From the NCBI RefSeq assembly GCF_020085105.1, contig NC_058045.1, positions 5,532,333 through 5,596,332 of the forward strand: a DNA stretch of 64,000 nt, read 5' to 3'. Both the position numbers and the translations under genes were made by a program. How positions within the stretch are numbered: the first letter of the stretch is position 1; each line of letters begins with the position of its first letter. This DNA comes from Siniperca chuatsi (lineage: Eukaryota > Chordata > Actinopteri > Centrarchiformes > Sinipercidae). Shown here one piece after another: positions 9,990-21,329 of the stretch. The notes under the pieces were generated by a model. That model saw only the letters and a list, made by a program, of their open reading frames with translations. It made no database searches and had not been told where the DNA came from.

Positions 9990-10370
9990 ATGATATCATG
10001 CATCCTTTCCACAGAAGACTACACAGATCTTGGCAGAGGAAATGTATAATGTGTTGCGTAATGTTCCTGGTCCCCTTGAGCAACCCTGCGCCTTTGTCCA
10101 GCTGAGATGCTCAGTGATAGTGAACAACATACTGAAAACTCCAGTGTGACTTAACTCTATGAATTTTAAAGGGCTAGGGGAAAAAACATACTCTGCACAC
10201 TCGGGATAAATAAAGATTTAAAAAAGGTCAGAAAATATTTGCCTAACCTTCAACATATTCTGTCCACGGATACATTAACTATGCTTTCTTTATAATAGGT
10301 CATGTGACAATATCACAAACCCATCATGCCAACTTGAAATTGTCAGGGATCTGTAAAGAAGGTGTAAAAT
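9990..10370 (+). repeat. Upstream segment of collectin unit, copy before gene 2
   Basis: CAGATCTTGGCAGAGGAAATG at 10024, GTAATGTTCCTGGTCCCCT at 10060, GAGATGCTCAGTGA and TGTCAGGGATC match 21335-21680 closely, and more loosely 300-600 and 23965-24260. This is the 5' flank of the duplicated unit and contains the distal promoter of gene 2. Confidence 0.7.
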
Positions 10371-10463
10371 CAATTTTAAATGTTATTTTGTATAAAGGAA
10401 TATTTTTTTAACGTGTGGTAATACATTTTATAAGATATTTGTTATCACTACACTCATTGTTGG

Positions 10464-10647
10464 TTAAAAAAGAGGGAGGGTTTAGACTCAGATTATCATC
10501 TTTTCTAAAGCTATATCCCAAATGAGAATTTGCAGCTGTTGTTTACTCTGGACCGAATCCCTCATACGAGTTCCACCTAATTATCTCAGTCATTTCTTTG
10601 GAAGTAGCGCAGAAGCAGCACACCCAGCAGATCACTCCTCGTTTACA
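10464..10647 (+). promoter_or_regulatory. Promoter and non-coding leader exon of second collectin
   Basis: AAAAAAGAGGGAGGG, TTTGCAGCTGTTGTTTACTC, CTGGACCGAATCC, GAAGTAGCGCAGAAGCAGCA and CACCCAGCAGATCACTCC are shared with the orphan copy at 21762-21949 and, less closely, 4000-4188. The leader exon ends at the donor ACA|GTGAGT (10647/10648). The matching acceptor lies at GATTTCAG just before 11047, 16 bases upstream of the gene 2 ATG. Confidence 0.65.
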
Positions 10648-11062
10648 GTGAGTTATTTTGTGCTTATCATTATTTTGTACAAGATTTTGTGTTTATTAAG
10701 ACCTTTTAAATAACTTTACAACAGCACAATGTGTGTTTAGTGCTGTGAAATACATTAAATATAAGAAGTATAACTTGTATGTATTCATTTTGGTGGTAGC
10801 GCAGTTGTTTGAAATATGTGCAGAATCCACATTCCATAAATATGTGAGCTAGGAACTACTGGAGACATGTAGTTTGTAATAAGTGGTCATTTGTACTTAC
10901 TATAGTCTCTCTTGTGAAGGAACACCTTTGATTTCATTTAATACACTTTATTAAATTATTGAATTAAATGTTGTAAATGATGATCCAAATATTTCGGATG
11001 TTGCTCTATATAGGAAACTTCTTAACTGTATTTAATATAGATTTCAGTTCTGCACTGAGAAG

Positions 11063-12893
11063 ATGAGGCTGTTTCTCTTATTCTGCGTCCTCTGCCTGAT
11101 GGCTCCTATTGGCTACAGTCAGCTTCCAGGTCCTCCTGGTCCCAAAGGTGACAGAGGATTTCCTGGGCCACCTGGGTTACCTGGGCTAGATGGTGTAACT
11201 GGTAGGCCAGGGTTACCTGGTGCACCTGGACCTCCAGGTGGGTATTATCAACTTCACAATATTGTTCCAAAGAATTTTATTTCTGACAAAACTTGGGCCA
11301 TATTTTGTCTGAATTCTGGCACCTCAGAGGCAAATAACTTTGTTTTGTAGCCACAATCTTACAATCTGCCTCCAACCTTTGCTATAGTCTTGTTTAATGT
11401 TTGTTTCCCTGCTCTTCAGGGAGAGCGGGATTGCCTGGAAATCCTGGACCACTTGGACCACCTGGACCACCTGGACCTTTTTCAATGTGTGAACAAGGTA
11501 ATGTACTTTATGGATTTTATATTTTATATAGAAGCTCAGTGTGAGCAAAGTTTAGTTTCTTGATTATCCTACACAAGGACATTTCAGCAGACATGGAGAC
11601 ACTGCTTGTTAGACAAAGGGCAGACACAAAAAGATCAACACCCACACATTACATCCTATTCCAATACAGCAACAGTACATGTCCCTCTTTGAATCTTATG
11701 TTTCATTTTTGTTGAGTCTCTACCAGAGAGGTGTTGATTCAACTCTGTTAAATCTTGACCCCATACAGTAGTTTATAAATCTTTCAATACAATGCATTTT
11801 AAAACAACACCTGAGCTGCAACCAATGTTAATTTCATTATCAATTAATCTGTTGATAGATTTGACTAATCAATTAACTACTAAGTTTATCAAATATAAAA
11901 AAAACAATGAAAAATGTCAATTTCCCTGAGCTCACGGTGACATCTTCAAATTATTAGTGTAGTTAGGCCTACAGTCCAAGCCCAAAGATTTTTAATGTAC
12001 ATTGATATTCATTAAAGCCCCCCTCCACTAAAAAATGTGTTTTGCTTACTTCCCTTGGATGTTTGAAATTCACTGTGCAGAGCGATTTTATGTGCATAGT
12101 TTGACACTAGAAGGCTGTTTTCACATTCATCTGCTGAAAAAAGAAAGATTGTCAGTGCTTACCTTAAATCTGAGTTTAAGATGTGTGTATATATTATGAT
12201 TTTGTGACATCATAACTACTTTGGAAGCCAATCGTGGTCCAGTATGCAACTTACACCAGTGTGATGTGGAAAATTGAAACCTCCTGTGTAGGGTTGCACA
12301 ATTAATCGCAACATGGCTAAGTGCAATATCCAAATCGCAGATGCTGCAATTTGTTGATAAAGGTCAAATGAATGACAAAACAGCATTATAACGAAGTAGG
12401 GCTTAAACGATTCCTCAAGTAACTCGATTACTAAAAATCATTGATGGAAATTATTTGCAGCGCACTGTGTTTCGCACGGATGATAATTACTGTCGCACAA
12501 CGTGCTTAAGCTGTGTGTGAGATCAGAGACGGTTCAGAGTAGTGATGGGATTTATGGGTCTTTCAGGGGATCCGGATCTTCGCGATCCGTTCCTTTCAAA
12601 GAGCCGTTCAAAAGAACGGCTCTTTTGGCTCTTTTTAAATATTTAGTCAGTTTTAAGAAGCCAGCTTGGGGGCATCTCAGTTTATCCTGGAAATAATCAC
12701 TGGGAGGAATGATGAGGTGAGATTTGTAGTCAAATAATTAAAACTCGGATATCACACACCAATATCTGAGTTTGAATTATTCTGAAATATTGATTATTAC
12801 CTCATTTGTCATGTGTGGACTATATTCCATAGGGTTGCACAAATCCCTCTGCTTAGACAGTGACATCACTATTTTGGATTTACCTTTAGTACA

Positions 12894-12928
<35 letters not shown>

Positions 12929-15900
12929 GCTACGTTGACTTATGTTATTCATACAATACCTACTCACAAATAAACATCAAAAACAAAGCTGGCTGCAATG
13001 AATTTCTGTGCAAAACAGCTTTTACTACAAACACTTCCACACAAGAACATTGTTATCACACAAGAACATTTTGATAGAAAACAAAAAATATTTAAAGTAG
13101 ATAAAATTAGAATAAATAAAATGGAAATGTCTACATACTACATACTATTACTACTGTAAACTTTGTTTTGTAAACTTTTTAAAAGAACAAGTTTTAAATG
13201 AACACAAAATGCAATGTATATAAATACAAAGCAGTTCCTTACTTTATGGCTTTTTCTGCCTCTCTTTTTTGTCCTTGGGCAAATTTGCATTAAGGAAGAC
13301 AAGAGCTCTGACCTTTTTGGGCTTAAGGCGACTTCTCCTCTCTGAGATTATCTGTCCAGTTTTCGAGAATATTCTCTCAGAGGGAACTGATGTCGCCACA
13401 ACACCAAGCTTCTTGGCCATCAGCTTGCTAAGCCTGGGGTAAACAGGGGCTCGACTCTCCCACCACTTGAGGGGATCCTCATGTGTTGGAAGAAGAGGCT
13501 CCTCCAGGTAGGCTCGCACCTCCATGACAGCATCAGCGGTTGGATTCCTGGCTTCCACTGTTCCAGCTACCTGCTCATAGGGGTGGGAGATATAACAATG
13601 GGAGATACCATTTTTATGTGATTAGAGTAGATTAAATTATATTCAACTTTTGTCATTACACAGTGTAAGAGAACAGAGTAATGAAATGCAGTTTAGCATT
13701 TAATTAGAAGTGACAATAGTAGATTTGCATATGTACAGTATGTGCAGTATGTACAGATTAAATGCAGTGATTTACAGCTATTGGAAGTTTTAGACTGAGA
13801 TATCAAATATCTAAAAAAATGTGACTTATTGTTGCCACCCTTACTTCCTCATGGAAATAGCTCCAAACTATTGATCCAGCACCACTGCCTGCTCCTTCCA
13901 GTCCTTCCACAGCTGGTTGCTGTTGGATGGGTTTGCCACTGCTAATTCTTGCTGCTGCAGTTGACAGCCTTTGAAACGTCTCATCTGCTGTTCTGCCATC
14001 AGGGAAGGCCATCCTCTTAAAACGCGGGTCAAGTGCAGCAGCCTCTGCTAGTATGTGGTTGGCATGAATCCTGTGGAATCGCGATGACATACTCGCACAC
14101 AGACTGTCACACCTTGCGCTACCGCTGTTGTAGTTTTTCGCCGGAAATCAGCTGTGGCTCTTTGAAGTCCCCTGGCCAGCACTATGACCTTCGAGGCTGT
14201 CAAGTAGCTGGTGAAAAAAAGAAAAAAAACTTTAATGTTACAATTTTAAAGCTGAAACAATGATAAATATTACAATGTATTAAACAGATATCTATTGTGG
14301 TATCAAATATCCATAATTTTTTATCAGGAAATTGGCATGCAGGATACAGAAATCTACTGACAATGATATATACTCCAGTGTATTACACAGATTTCTAATA
14401 TGGTATAAAATATTCATAATTTACTATTATGTACTATGCATGCATGCTAAAGAAATATACTGCTGTGCAACTGAGCAACATACCTTTCTGCACTGAGTTC
14501 CACAGTGACTTCCTCAAATGGTTGCAAGATTGTGCACATTTCTTGCACTGTGGTCCATTCCTCCTGGGACAGGTGGCGGACAGGTGCATTGGTGACGGCC
14601 AGGGTGGAGATTATAGCATTTTTACTGGCAATACAGCTTTTCAACATGTAGTAGGTGGAATTCCACCTTGTAGGACAATCCTGTTTTGGTCGGAGCTCCT
14701 CCATTTTCATTTGTAGTTGAGTCTCCTTCAGTTTTTGTGCCCCCACGGTGCTTCTGTGAAAGTATTCCACTGCCTCTTTCACCTTATCAATGATGGGCTT
14801 TGAAGCTTGCAGGGCATCTCTTACCACCAGGTTAATAGTATGGGCCAGGCATGGTAGGTGCATCCATCCAATGGTTTGTATAGCCTTAGTAACATTTGCC
14901 GCATTATCGGTTAGGCAGCACACTACTTTCTTGTCCACCCCCCACTCTGCTGCAACACTAAGCAGCTGTTGTGCAATGTTGTCTGCTGTGTGCCGCTCAC
15001 TGAATTCAAAACAGTCCAGGAGACAGGAGGCCACACGGAAATCCTCGATAAAATGGCAGGTTACAGACATATATGATGCTGTCGTTCTTGAAGTCCAACA
15101 GTCTGTGGTTAAACAGACAGCTGGTACTTTTGACACCCTTCTCTTCAAAAATGCTGTCTCCCTGTCATACATATCCGTGACCTTCTGGGCTAGTGCCTTC
15201 CTACTTGGAGGAATGTAGGAGGGGATTTTTGACAAATGCTGCATTTAGCTTTACTGTTTTCTTCGCGAGAAAAGTGCACCCAAATGCTGCTCCTTTTCCT
15301 CTGGCTCATTTTCAGATGTGTCACGTGTGCGTCTTCTTCCTTTCGAAGTCCGAACGACCCGCTATTACTGACGGTGGCACTGAGACAGAGAGGCAATCAC
15401 ACGTGTTTTTTTTTTTTTTTTAACTGGAGTAAGCATGTGACGGCAGCGTGCACACGTCATGGCTCCGCTCCTACCCAATGACAGAGGAACGCAGGGTTTT
15501 TTTCCACTGGAGTACTCACGTGAAGGATGCGTGCACAACTAATAACTAATATCATCACGCTATAAAGGGTTGGCCTGCGCTGGGTGCGCCCCTCCCCCTA
15601 TAACTGTTTTGTATCACAGAGGAGCTCATTTGTGTGCATCTGTGTGAAATACGCATAGGAAAAAAGAACGACAGAAAGAACGGCTCCCCTCCAGCCGCGA
15701 CTCGGCTCCCATCGTTCATGTTTTTGAGCCGTTCAAAAGAATCGGTTCGTTCGCGAACGTCACAACTCTAGTTCAGAGCGTCTTTGGTGTGATTTGACAG
15801 CGCGGATTACAAAAAGAACAAAGAAAGAAAATAACAAGGGGCGCAGAAAAGAGACAGGCCAGAAAAAGTGACAAAATTGTCCACGAAAACTCTGTATAGT

Positions 15901-17607
15901 GTGTCTATTATAAAACTGAACTAGCCTACCACAACAGCCCGACGTCGATGCTTCAGCATCTCAGCAGAAAGCATCATGTTACAGTCTATGCATCCAGTCC
16001 ACAGAGCAGACCCTACACAGGGTATATGAAGGCTAGTAAAGAATGTAGGCTACGCTAATTATGGCTATATGTAATGGCTAGTTACGTAAATAAATATGGT
16101 GGCTAGTTATGATGTCCATGAGTTAGCTAGGTTTTGCTCAAGAAAATAATCACAGAAAATAAAATGCTGCAGTCAATTTGCGAAAGCCTGAGCTTCATTC
16201 ATGTTATTATTATGATAGTCACAGTTCCTGTGCACTCGTTTTTGTTCAACCTATCAAGTTGATTAACCTATCAAATGATCGACTAATAATTTCAGCCCGC
16301 AAAACACCTCCCTGGCACATCCTAAACATATTATAAGTTTTATAAAGGTAGTATTTAGAGGCATTTGTATTGGTTTGTAATATATTGTAAGGTGCAAAGA
16401 GAAAGGAAGAAAAAAAAAACATAAGAACTTACGTTGAAAATGGAGGACACTTTAAGCATTTGCTTTGTAGAGGTTGCACATCTGTGCAGCTCCATATTCT
16501 TGCAAAGTTCAGTAACTAAACTTGATCTGTTTGATCCAGATGCCACTCGTTCCAGTTGCCCGAACCTCAAAGCCTTCACGGAGGGCCTTGCTAAGTTAGA
16601 TCAGGGTAAGTATCGTAATCAAGGACTATAAGAGTGTTACAGGAACTGAGTGCATGTGGATGGTGATTAATTACGACTGTTTTTAGCAAATTGATACACA
16701 AAACAACAGAAATAAGTTACAACACAATCAATGTTTCTGGGGGACACTGAAAACTGATGAACACAGTGATTAGTAAAAGGCTATTAGTAGGTGTATAACA
16801 TGTCCAAATGTCAAAACTAACTCAAACAGTGTTACTTCATTTTTTATTGACAAGTGGTCAACAGATTCAGCAGTTTGTAGTGTCCCCTGGAAATGTCTGT
16901 TATGTTGAACTTGCAGCATTTCTGTGTGTGTGTGTTTTTTTTTTTTGCATGGCATTTCTATAAGCTGTGTATGCCTTGTCAAATTGGTGAATGTTTTTCT
17001 TAATTTGTTTGTGTTCTACTTATTTGCAGCATTATTTTTCTTAAAATTGACAAATGTGTAGCCAAAATGAGGAAAATGTCTTTTGTTTCCCATCTGCTTG
17101 TGTTTTCTTAGTTTCAGTGCATTGGGCTCCTATGGCCGCCATACAATATCATTTTTGGTTTATAAAAACAAATGTGCTCATTTAATCATTGATTCCTGAT
17201 TTGCTGCACGCTTTTTTCCTTCAGCTATAAACTATGACTTTGTCCGGAGGGTTGGTCAGAAATACTTTGTGTCCTACAAGGAGAGAGACTCTTTCTCCAG
17301 GGCCGTCGAGTTCTGCTCCCAACGAGGCTTAGAGCTGGCTTTGCCCCAGAACGAGGAGGAGAACAGCGTACTGACTCAGTTCTTTGGGGATGCTTACAAA
17401 ACGGCCTGGATCAACGTCAACAATCAAAAAGCAGAGGGGAATTTTGAGACAGACATGAACAACCGACCTCTGACATTTACCAAATGGGGAGGAGGGCAGC
17501 CAGACAAATCCATCCAGGATACAGGCTGCACCATGCTGTCAGAAAACGGCGTTTGGAGAGTGACACACGAATGCTTCCTGAATGCTTTCATCGTTTGTCA
17601 GATATAA
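11063..17607 (+). CDS. Collectin (MBL-like C-type lectin), gene 2, four coding exons
   Basis: Predicted secreted collectin of about 233 residues. Coding exons are 11063-11237, 11420-11497, 16540-16605 and 17225-17607, all GT-AG and phase 1 between exons. A signal peptide ([13 protein letters not shown]...) ends near GYS. The collagen part has 19 Gly-X-Y triplets, five more than gene 1, the extra ones in exon 1. A Cys follows (SMCEQG). The 22-residue neck differs strongly from gene 1 and gains a Cys (SSCPNL). The CRD exon is about 95% identical to gene 1 in DNA, with the same QPD motif and the same loss of WND. Intron 2 is about 5 kb because of nested transposons (12395-16296), against 0.6 kb in gene 1. 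The ATG lies 16 bases after a good splice acceptor, so the start is well supported. Binding to sugar through calcium is doubtful for the same reasons as in gene 1. Confidence 0.85.
11815..12003 (+). repeat. Partial ATTAATCGATT-type teleost repeat in gene 2 intron 2
   Basis: GAGCTGCAACCAATGTTAAT, ATCAATTAATCTGTTGATAG and GGTGACATCTTCAAATTATT match the family also present at 19145-19490, 24325-24655 and (reverse) 59863-60085. The right part is missing. Confidence 0.65.
12004..12300 (+). repeat. Teleost repeat also found in dehydrogenase intron 4
   Basis: TTTTCACATTCATCTGCTGA, CTTACCTTAAATCTGAG and GAAACCTCCTGTGTAG correspond to stretches at 39685-39830 (TTTTCACATTCATCTTCTGA and following). Both copies are decayed and non-coding. 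Confidence 0.55.
12896..12925. repeat. (TG)15 microsatellite
   Basis: An uninterrupted GT/TG run of 30 bases lies inside the hAT element between its left end and the transposase. Confidence 0.95.
13244..15396 (-). pseudogene. ZBED-like hAT transposase, broken
   Basis: Read on the minus strand, 15396-15190 encodes the start of a BED zinc finger ([20 protein letters not shown]), stopping after the first Cys pair. It runs at once into the catalytic domain (15244-14484, frame changed), so about the rest of the finger and linker has been deleted. The catalytic part shows [10 protein letters not shown] and [10 protein letters not shown], each with a likely catalytic Asp, and [11 protein letters not shown] splice donor at 14484/14483 (AAAG|GTATGTT) leads to an acceptor at 14207. 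That exon has a frameshift near 14107-14120, before [20 protein letters not shown]. It ends at GAGGAA|GTAAGG (13845). The last exon (13570-13244) holds the hATC dimerisation region: [20 protein letters not shown] and [15 protein letters not shown]. It cannot make a full enzyme. Confidence 0.88.
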
Positions 17608-19140
17608 AAAGGTCTCATATCCCTTGCAAGTCCTGCTTTAAGAGAAAATTTTCATGTACTCAAACACATGACTCATGTCATATATTTGTCTTAACTTTTG
17701 ATCTTAAGTAGGTAGGGGATAGGACTGGGCAATTGTCTGTGTTTTCATATCATCATAATCATTACCAGAGAGCCGAAAGATGATCCAATCGCCTCTGAGA
17801 GGGGCTCTAACTTTCTCTGAGATCACTCAATTTAAATGCCAGTATAGCCGATCTCACAGCACAGCTGATGTCATTAACCTGTATTTTTGTTACATTTGTC
17901 AGACAATGCAGTGATCATAAGATAATGATTTTATATATATACTGTAACATCGGCAGGGAAAAAAACTTAGCGATCATCTCTCTCTTTTTTTTTTGTTGTT
18001 GTTAGTTGATCTGATCACCAATTGGCACAATTGTATAACTTTGGCAGTATAACCTGTAGGAAAAACTATTTAACATTATGCTAGTGTCCAGTGAATTTTA
18101 AAAAAGTGATGTTAAACTTATCTTCATTTTGCAGGGGATTACATGGAAACTGTTTCAAGGACCCAGTTTAGAAACATTTCTATTAGAAGTATTTGCTTTC
18201 AGATGAAATAGCTTTACAAAAACTGGTTTCTGTTTTTATATCTTAATCTCTATTTAATAAGTATAATTGTATCAGCATTGCTGTCAAGTCCTCCTCTTGT
18301 TCAATTTCCCAAAGTACACACGGACAACTCAAATTTTCAACTTAATCACTTTTAATTTTCTTTTTGGCTTTGTCAGTTGATCAGTAAATTAGGTTGTAAA
18401 CCTTTAAAGACAGAGAAACAAAAGTTACCATTTTGACTAAACATTTTCAAATGTTTTAGTAAAGTTTTAACATTTAACATAATTTTAACATTTTTAACTT
18501 GTACTATCCTTTTGTATCTTATGCATTTACATTTTTTCAAACTCAAAATAAAATTTAGCACAAACTCATTTAAACACAAAATCAATGAAGTCAATGCTGC
18601 AGTGTGTTTCTTAGCCAATCTACACAGCAGTTAAACATACTTAAACAGCATTTCAAACATCATAAAATTAAATAAAACATTTCACCGACCATTGGCGTCT
18701 TGGGATTGAACCATAGAGTGAACTTGGAGTGTCTTCTCTCTGAAGTTTCTTTGTTTAAATGACTGATAACCTCCATGTTTTTACAGGTGCTTTCAATCAG
18801 TGACAATGACTGATCTGGTCATAAGCAGCCAGTTTGCTGCTGCTGGTGCACTCTGGGAAGTGTAGTTCTTTTAGACCTACTCCTGAGATTTAGCTCAACA
18901 ATTGCAGCAAGGCATTATTAATGTTGCAAAGACATTATTACCTATATGAAAATAATAAAAATAATTATATGAAAGTGGAGTATTCTGAATGCCACAATAA
19001 AGTGATACAGCAGTAAAGAGGTCTCATTTATTTCATTCCTTTAAAAACTGATCTACATTTTAGATGGTTTGGCTTGGTAAACTGATTATCTGGTTATTAA
19101 CTAACACAAAAGGGGCAGAACATTTAAAACAATATGAATA
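17608..19140. other. Gene-free stretch after collectin gene 2
   Basis: AT-rich sequence with no exon I can support. It includes the gene 2 3' untranslated region at its left, though I see no clear AATAAA close to the stop. 18825-18870 (CAGTTTGCTGCTGCTGGTGC followed by CTGGGAAGTGTAGTTC) looks like a fragment of a dispersed fish repeat. Confidence 0.4.
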
Positions 19141-19144
19141 ACAA

Positions 19145-19490
19145 ATTGCAACCAATGATTTTTTTTTTAAAGAATGATTTATGATTTTCTCGGTTAATCG
19201 TTTAGTCTATAAAATATCAGAAAAAAAAGTACAAAATGCCTGTCACAATTTCCTAAAGCCCAAGGTGACATCTTCAGATGTCTTGTTTTGTCCGGCCAAC
19301 AGTCCAAAGCCCCAAGATATTCTGTTTACTACTGAAAAAGACAAAAGAAAACATCAAAAATCACATTTGAGAAGCTGGAATCTTTTGAAAAGTTTTGCTT
19401 TAAAAAATTATCATCACAATCATTGCCGATTGATTTTCTATCCATCGACTAATCAATTAACCAACTAATTGTTTCAGCCCTAAACATCTC
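19145..19490 (+). repeat. ATTAATCGATT-type teleost repeat, near full length
   Basis: Starts with CAACCAATGATTTTT, continues TCTCGGTTAATCGTTTAGTC, CAAGGTGACATCTTCAGATG, AAGATATTCTGTTTACTACT and CATTTGAGAAGCTGGAATC, and ends TCAATTAACCAACTAATTG then TTTCAGCCCT. This family is widespread in fish and is probably a non-autonomous DNA transposon, since its ends are roughly inverted copies of each other. Confidence 0.75.
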
Positions 19491-19555
19491 TTACATGTAG
19501 GGAGTACTTTGAAAACAGGAAATTTGTTAAAAAATGTTACATTCAAATTTGTTTT

Positions 19556-20933
19556 AGGGCTGAACCGATTCCTCGCAAAATTCGAGTAACTCGATTACTA
19601 AAAATCATTGATGCAAATTACTTGCATTGAAGCTTTGTTTAATCCATGTAATTACATACAGCGCATTGTGTTTCGCACGGATAATTATTACTGTCGCACA
19701 ACGTGCTTACGCTGTGTGTGATCAGAGACGGTTCAGAGCGTCTTTGGTGTGATTTATATGTGATTTATATCTATATGTAATGGCTAGTTAAAGCTGGAGT
19801 GCGGAACCTTTGTCTCCCCCTTCTGGCAGAGAGAGTAATTACATGTGTTCAGGCCAGTGTTCAGAAATAGTTACAGAAATACAGAGAAAGTTCCACAGTT
19901 CCAAGACAATAATCCATTATTTAGGTAGAGTAAATGTTTTAACTACACAGCCTACTCCAAATATTTTCCTAACCTGTCCGAGAGCAGTAACGTGACATCT
20001 GTGTCTGCCCTCAGTCCCTTCTCTCAGCGCTCTCCAACAAAGAAAAGCTAAAGCTACACCAATGGTTATCTGTGTTTGTCCTCGCCATCAATCGCTTTCT
20101 TTTTTTGACTGTAATCCATCTTTTTTACCTGTTGCATCAGAAACTTGTCATGGACGCTTCTTAGATTTTACTACTAGTTTCTGTAGCCTACTCTGTGGCT
20201 ACGGTTGTTCCAGAGCCATGTAGAGAGAGAGTTGCGTCAACTCCGTTCATTTTCAATAAAGTGGCTTTATTGGCATGACTGCATACAATACAATGTTGCC
20301 AAAGCATATTAACACAAACTATACAATCATAATAAAACAAAATAAACAATAAACAATGCTCAATAGTAAACATTCTCTCCAATGGACCCCCCCCCCCCCC
20401 CCCCTTTTTTTTTAAACAGCAATGGTGGAACGGCAGTTTTTTCAAGATATTATCCACAGAAAATAAAAAGCAGTCAATTTGTGAAAGCCTGAGCTTCATT
20501 CATATTATTTATTACTATGATGGTCACAGTTCAGTCCACTCGTTTTTGCCTCCTACTAATGACACAAAGAAAATAGTAAAGGCTTACGTTATGCCTGAGC
20601 TGTAGTTAAGTTTCAGAACTACAAGTTTCAACCTAAGTATATATACCTTTTTTTAAAGCAAAAGGTGTTTGTTTTTGTATTTCAATTTTTTTTTTCTTTA
20701 AAACATGGGTTTAGTTTTGACAGATATTATTGTATGCAGTTTTATGCAATAAAAATGTAGCTTTTTCTAAAAAGGAAATCAATTAGTTCATTTAGACCTG
20801 TCTTATTTTCTGTTTTGCATATTTACTATTGCTCTTTAATAAAGCAAAAGTATTTCTTATCCGATAACTCGATTAATCGATGGAATAATCGGTAAAATAC
20901 TCGATTACTAAAATAATCGATAGCTGCAGCCCT
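19556..20933 (+). repeat. Non-autonomous DNA-transposon-like repeat, uninterrupted second copy
   Basis: Left end AGGGCTGAACCGATTCCTCG and right end AATCGATAGCTGCAGCCCT form an imperfect terminal inverted repeat. Its interior shares GTTTCGCACGG, ACTGTCGCACAACGTGC, GACGGTTCAGAGCGTCTTTG and GTCAATTTGTGAAAGCCTGA with 12395-16296. An 18-base C run (20387-20404) next to T9, and CAATAAAGTGGCTTTATTGGC-like sequence near 20255, suggest a smaller insertion inside it. Confidence 0.7.
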
Positions 20934-21329
20934 TCTTGTTTTTCTTGAGTGGTACGTTTTTGTTAACAAACTTGCAATCCTGAAAGTAGACAGAAAATAC
21001 CTGAAACTACTCAGACCTACATCAAACAAACATGCCTCCAAATGAATGATGATCTTGCAAAGTAACTGTTGGATGTGTAAATAACAGCAACTGCTTGCTA
21101 ACAGGTTCACCATGTCAACTTAAAAGGTGATGATAAGTCAATGTTGTGTTCAGAACTCAGAAGTTTTTGCTGCCCCCAAGTGCCCAAAAATATTAATTAT
21201 TGCAGGTTTTACATGGCTTTTTACCACCTACGTTTTTACCATTTCTATTACATTCTTTGTTATTCTCAGCCACACCTCTGAAATCCATCCCATTATGGGA
21301 TGGCCTGATATCTGGCCATTTCATGCAGG

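Larger units (their letters stand above)
12540..15770 (-). mobile_element. hAT transposon (BED-finger type) with perfect 8-bp target duplication
   Basis: The element is 3231 bp. Its left end starts TAGTGATGGGA and its right end, read inward, starts TAGAGTTGTGA, which fit hAT-type terminal repeats with T in place of the usual first C. GTTCAGAG flanks it exactly at 12532-12539 and 15771-15778. The second copy of the host repeat has this site uninterrupted, with GTTCAGAGCG at 19731-19740. The subterminal regions carry inverted GAGCCGTTCAAAAGAACGGC motifs. It encodes a broken transposase on the minus strand and also contains a (TG)n tract at 12896-12925. Confidence 0.93.
12395..16296 (+). repeat. 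Non-autonomous DNA-transposon-like repeat, outer element, interrupted by hAT
   Basis: AAACGATTCCTCAAGTAACTCGATTACTAAAAATCATTGA at the left, GTTTCGCACGG, TGTCGCACAACGTGCTTA and, on the right, GTCAATTTGCGAAAGCCTGA and GAGCTTCATTCATGTTATTA match the copy at 19556-20933. The 3231-bp hAT at 12540-15770 splits it. The right end (16250-16296) differs from the second copy and resembles the ATTAATCGATT-type repeat, so the outer element may be a mosaic. Confidence 0.65.

Noticed and set aside
12540-15770. Whether the hAT transposase could be a domesticated ZBED host gene
   Set aside because: It has transposon ends, an exact target duplication, a deleted BED finger and a frameshift, so it is an inactive element.
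19556-20933. Exact target-site duplication for this repeat
   Set aside because: TTTGTTTT on the left and TCTTGTTT on the right are similar but not an exact match at a fixed boundary.
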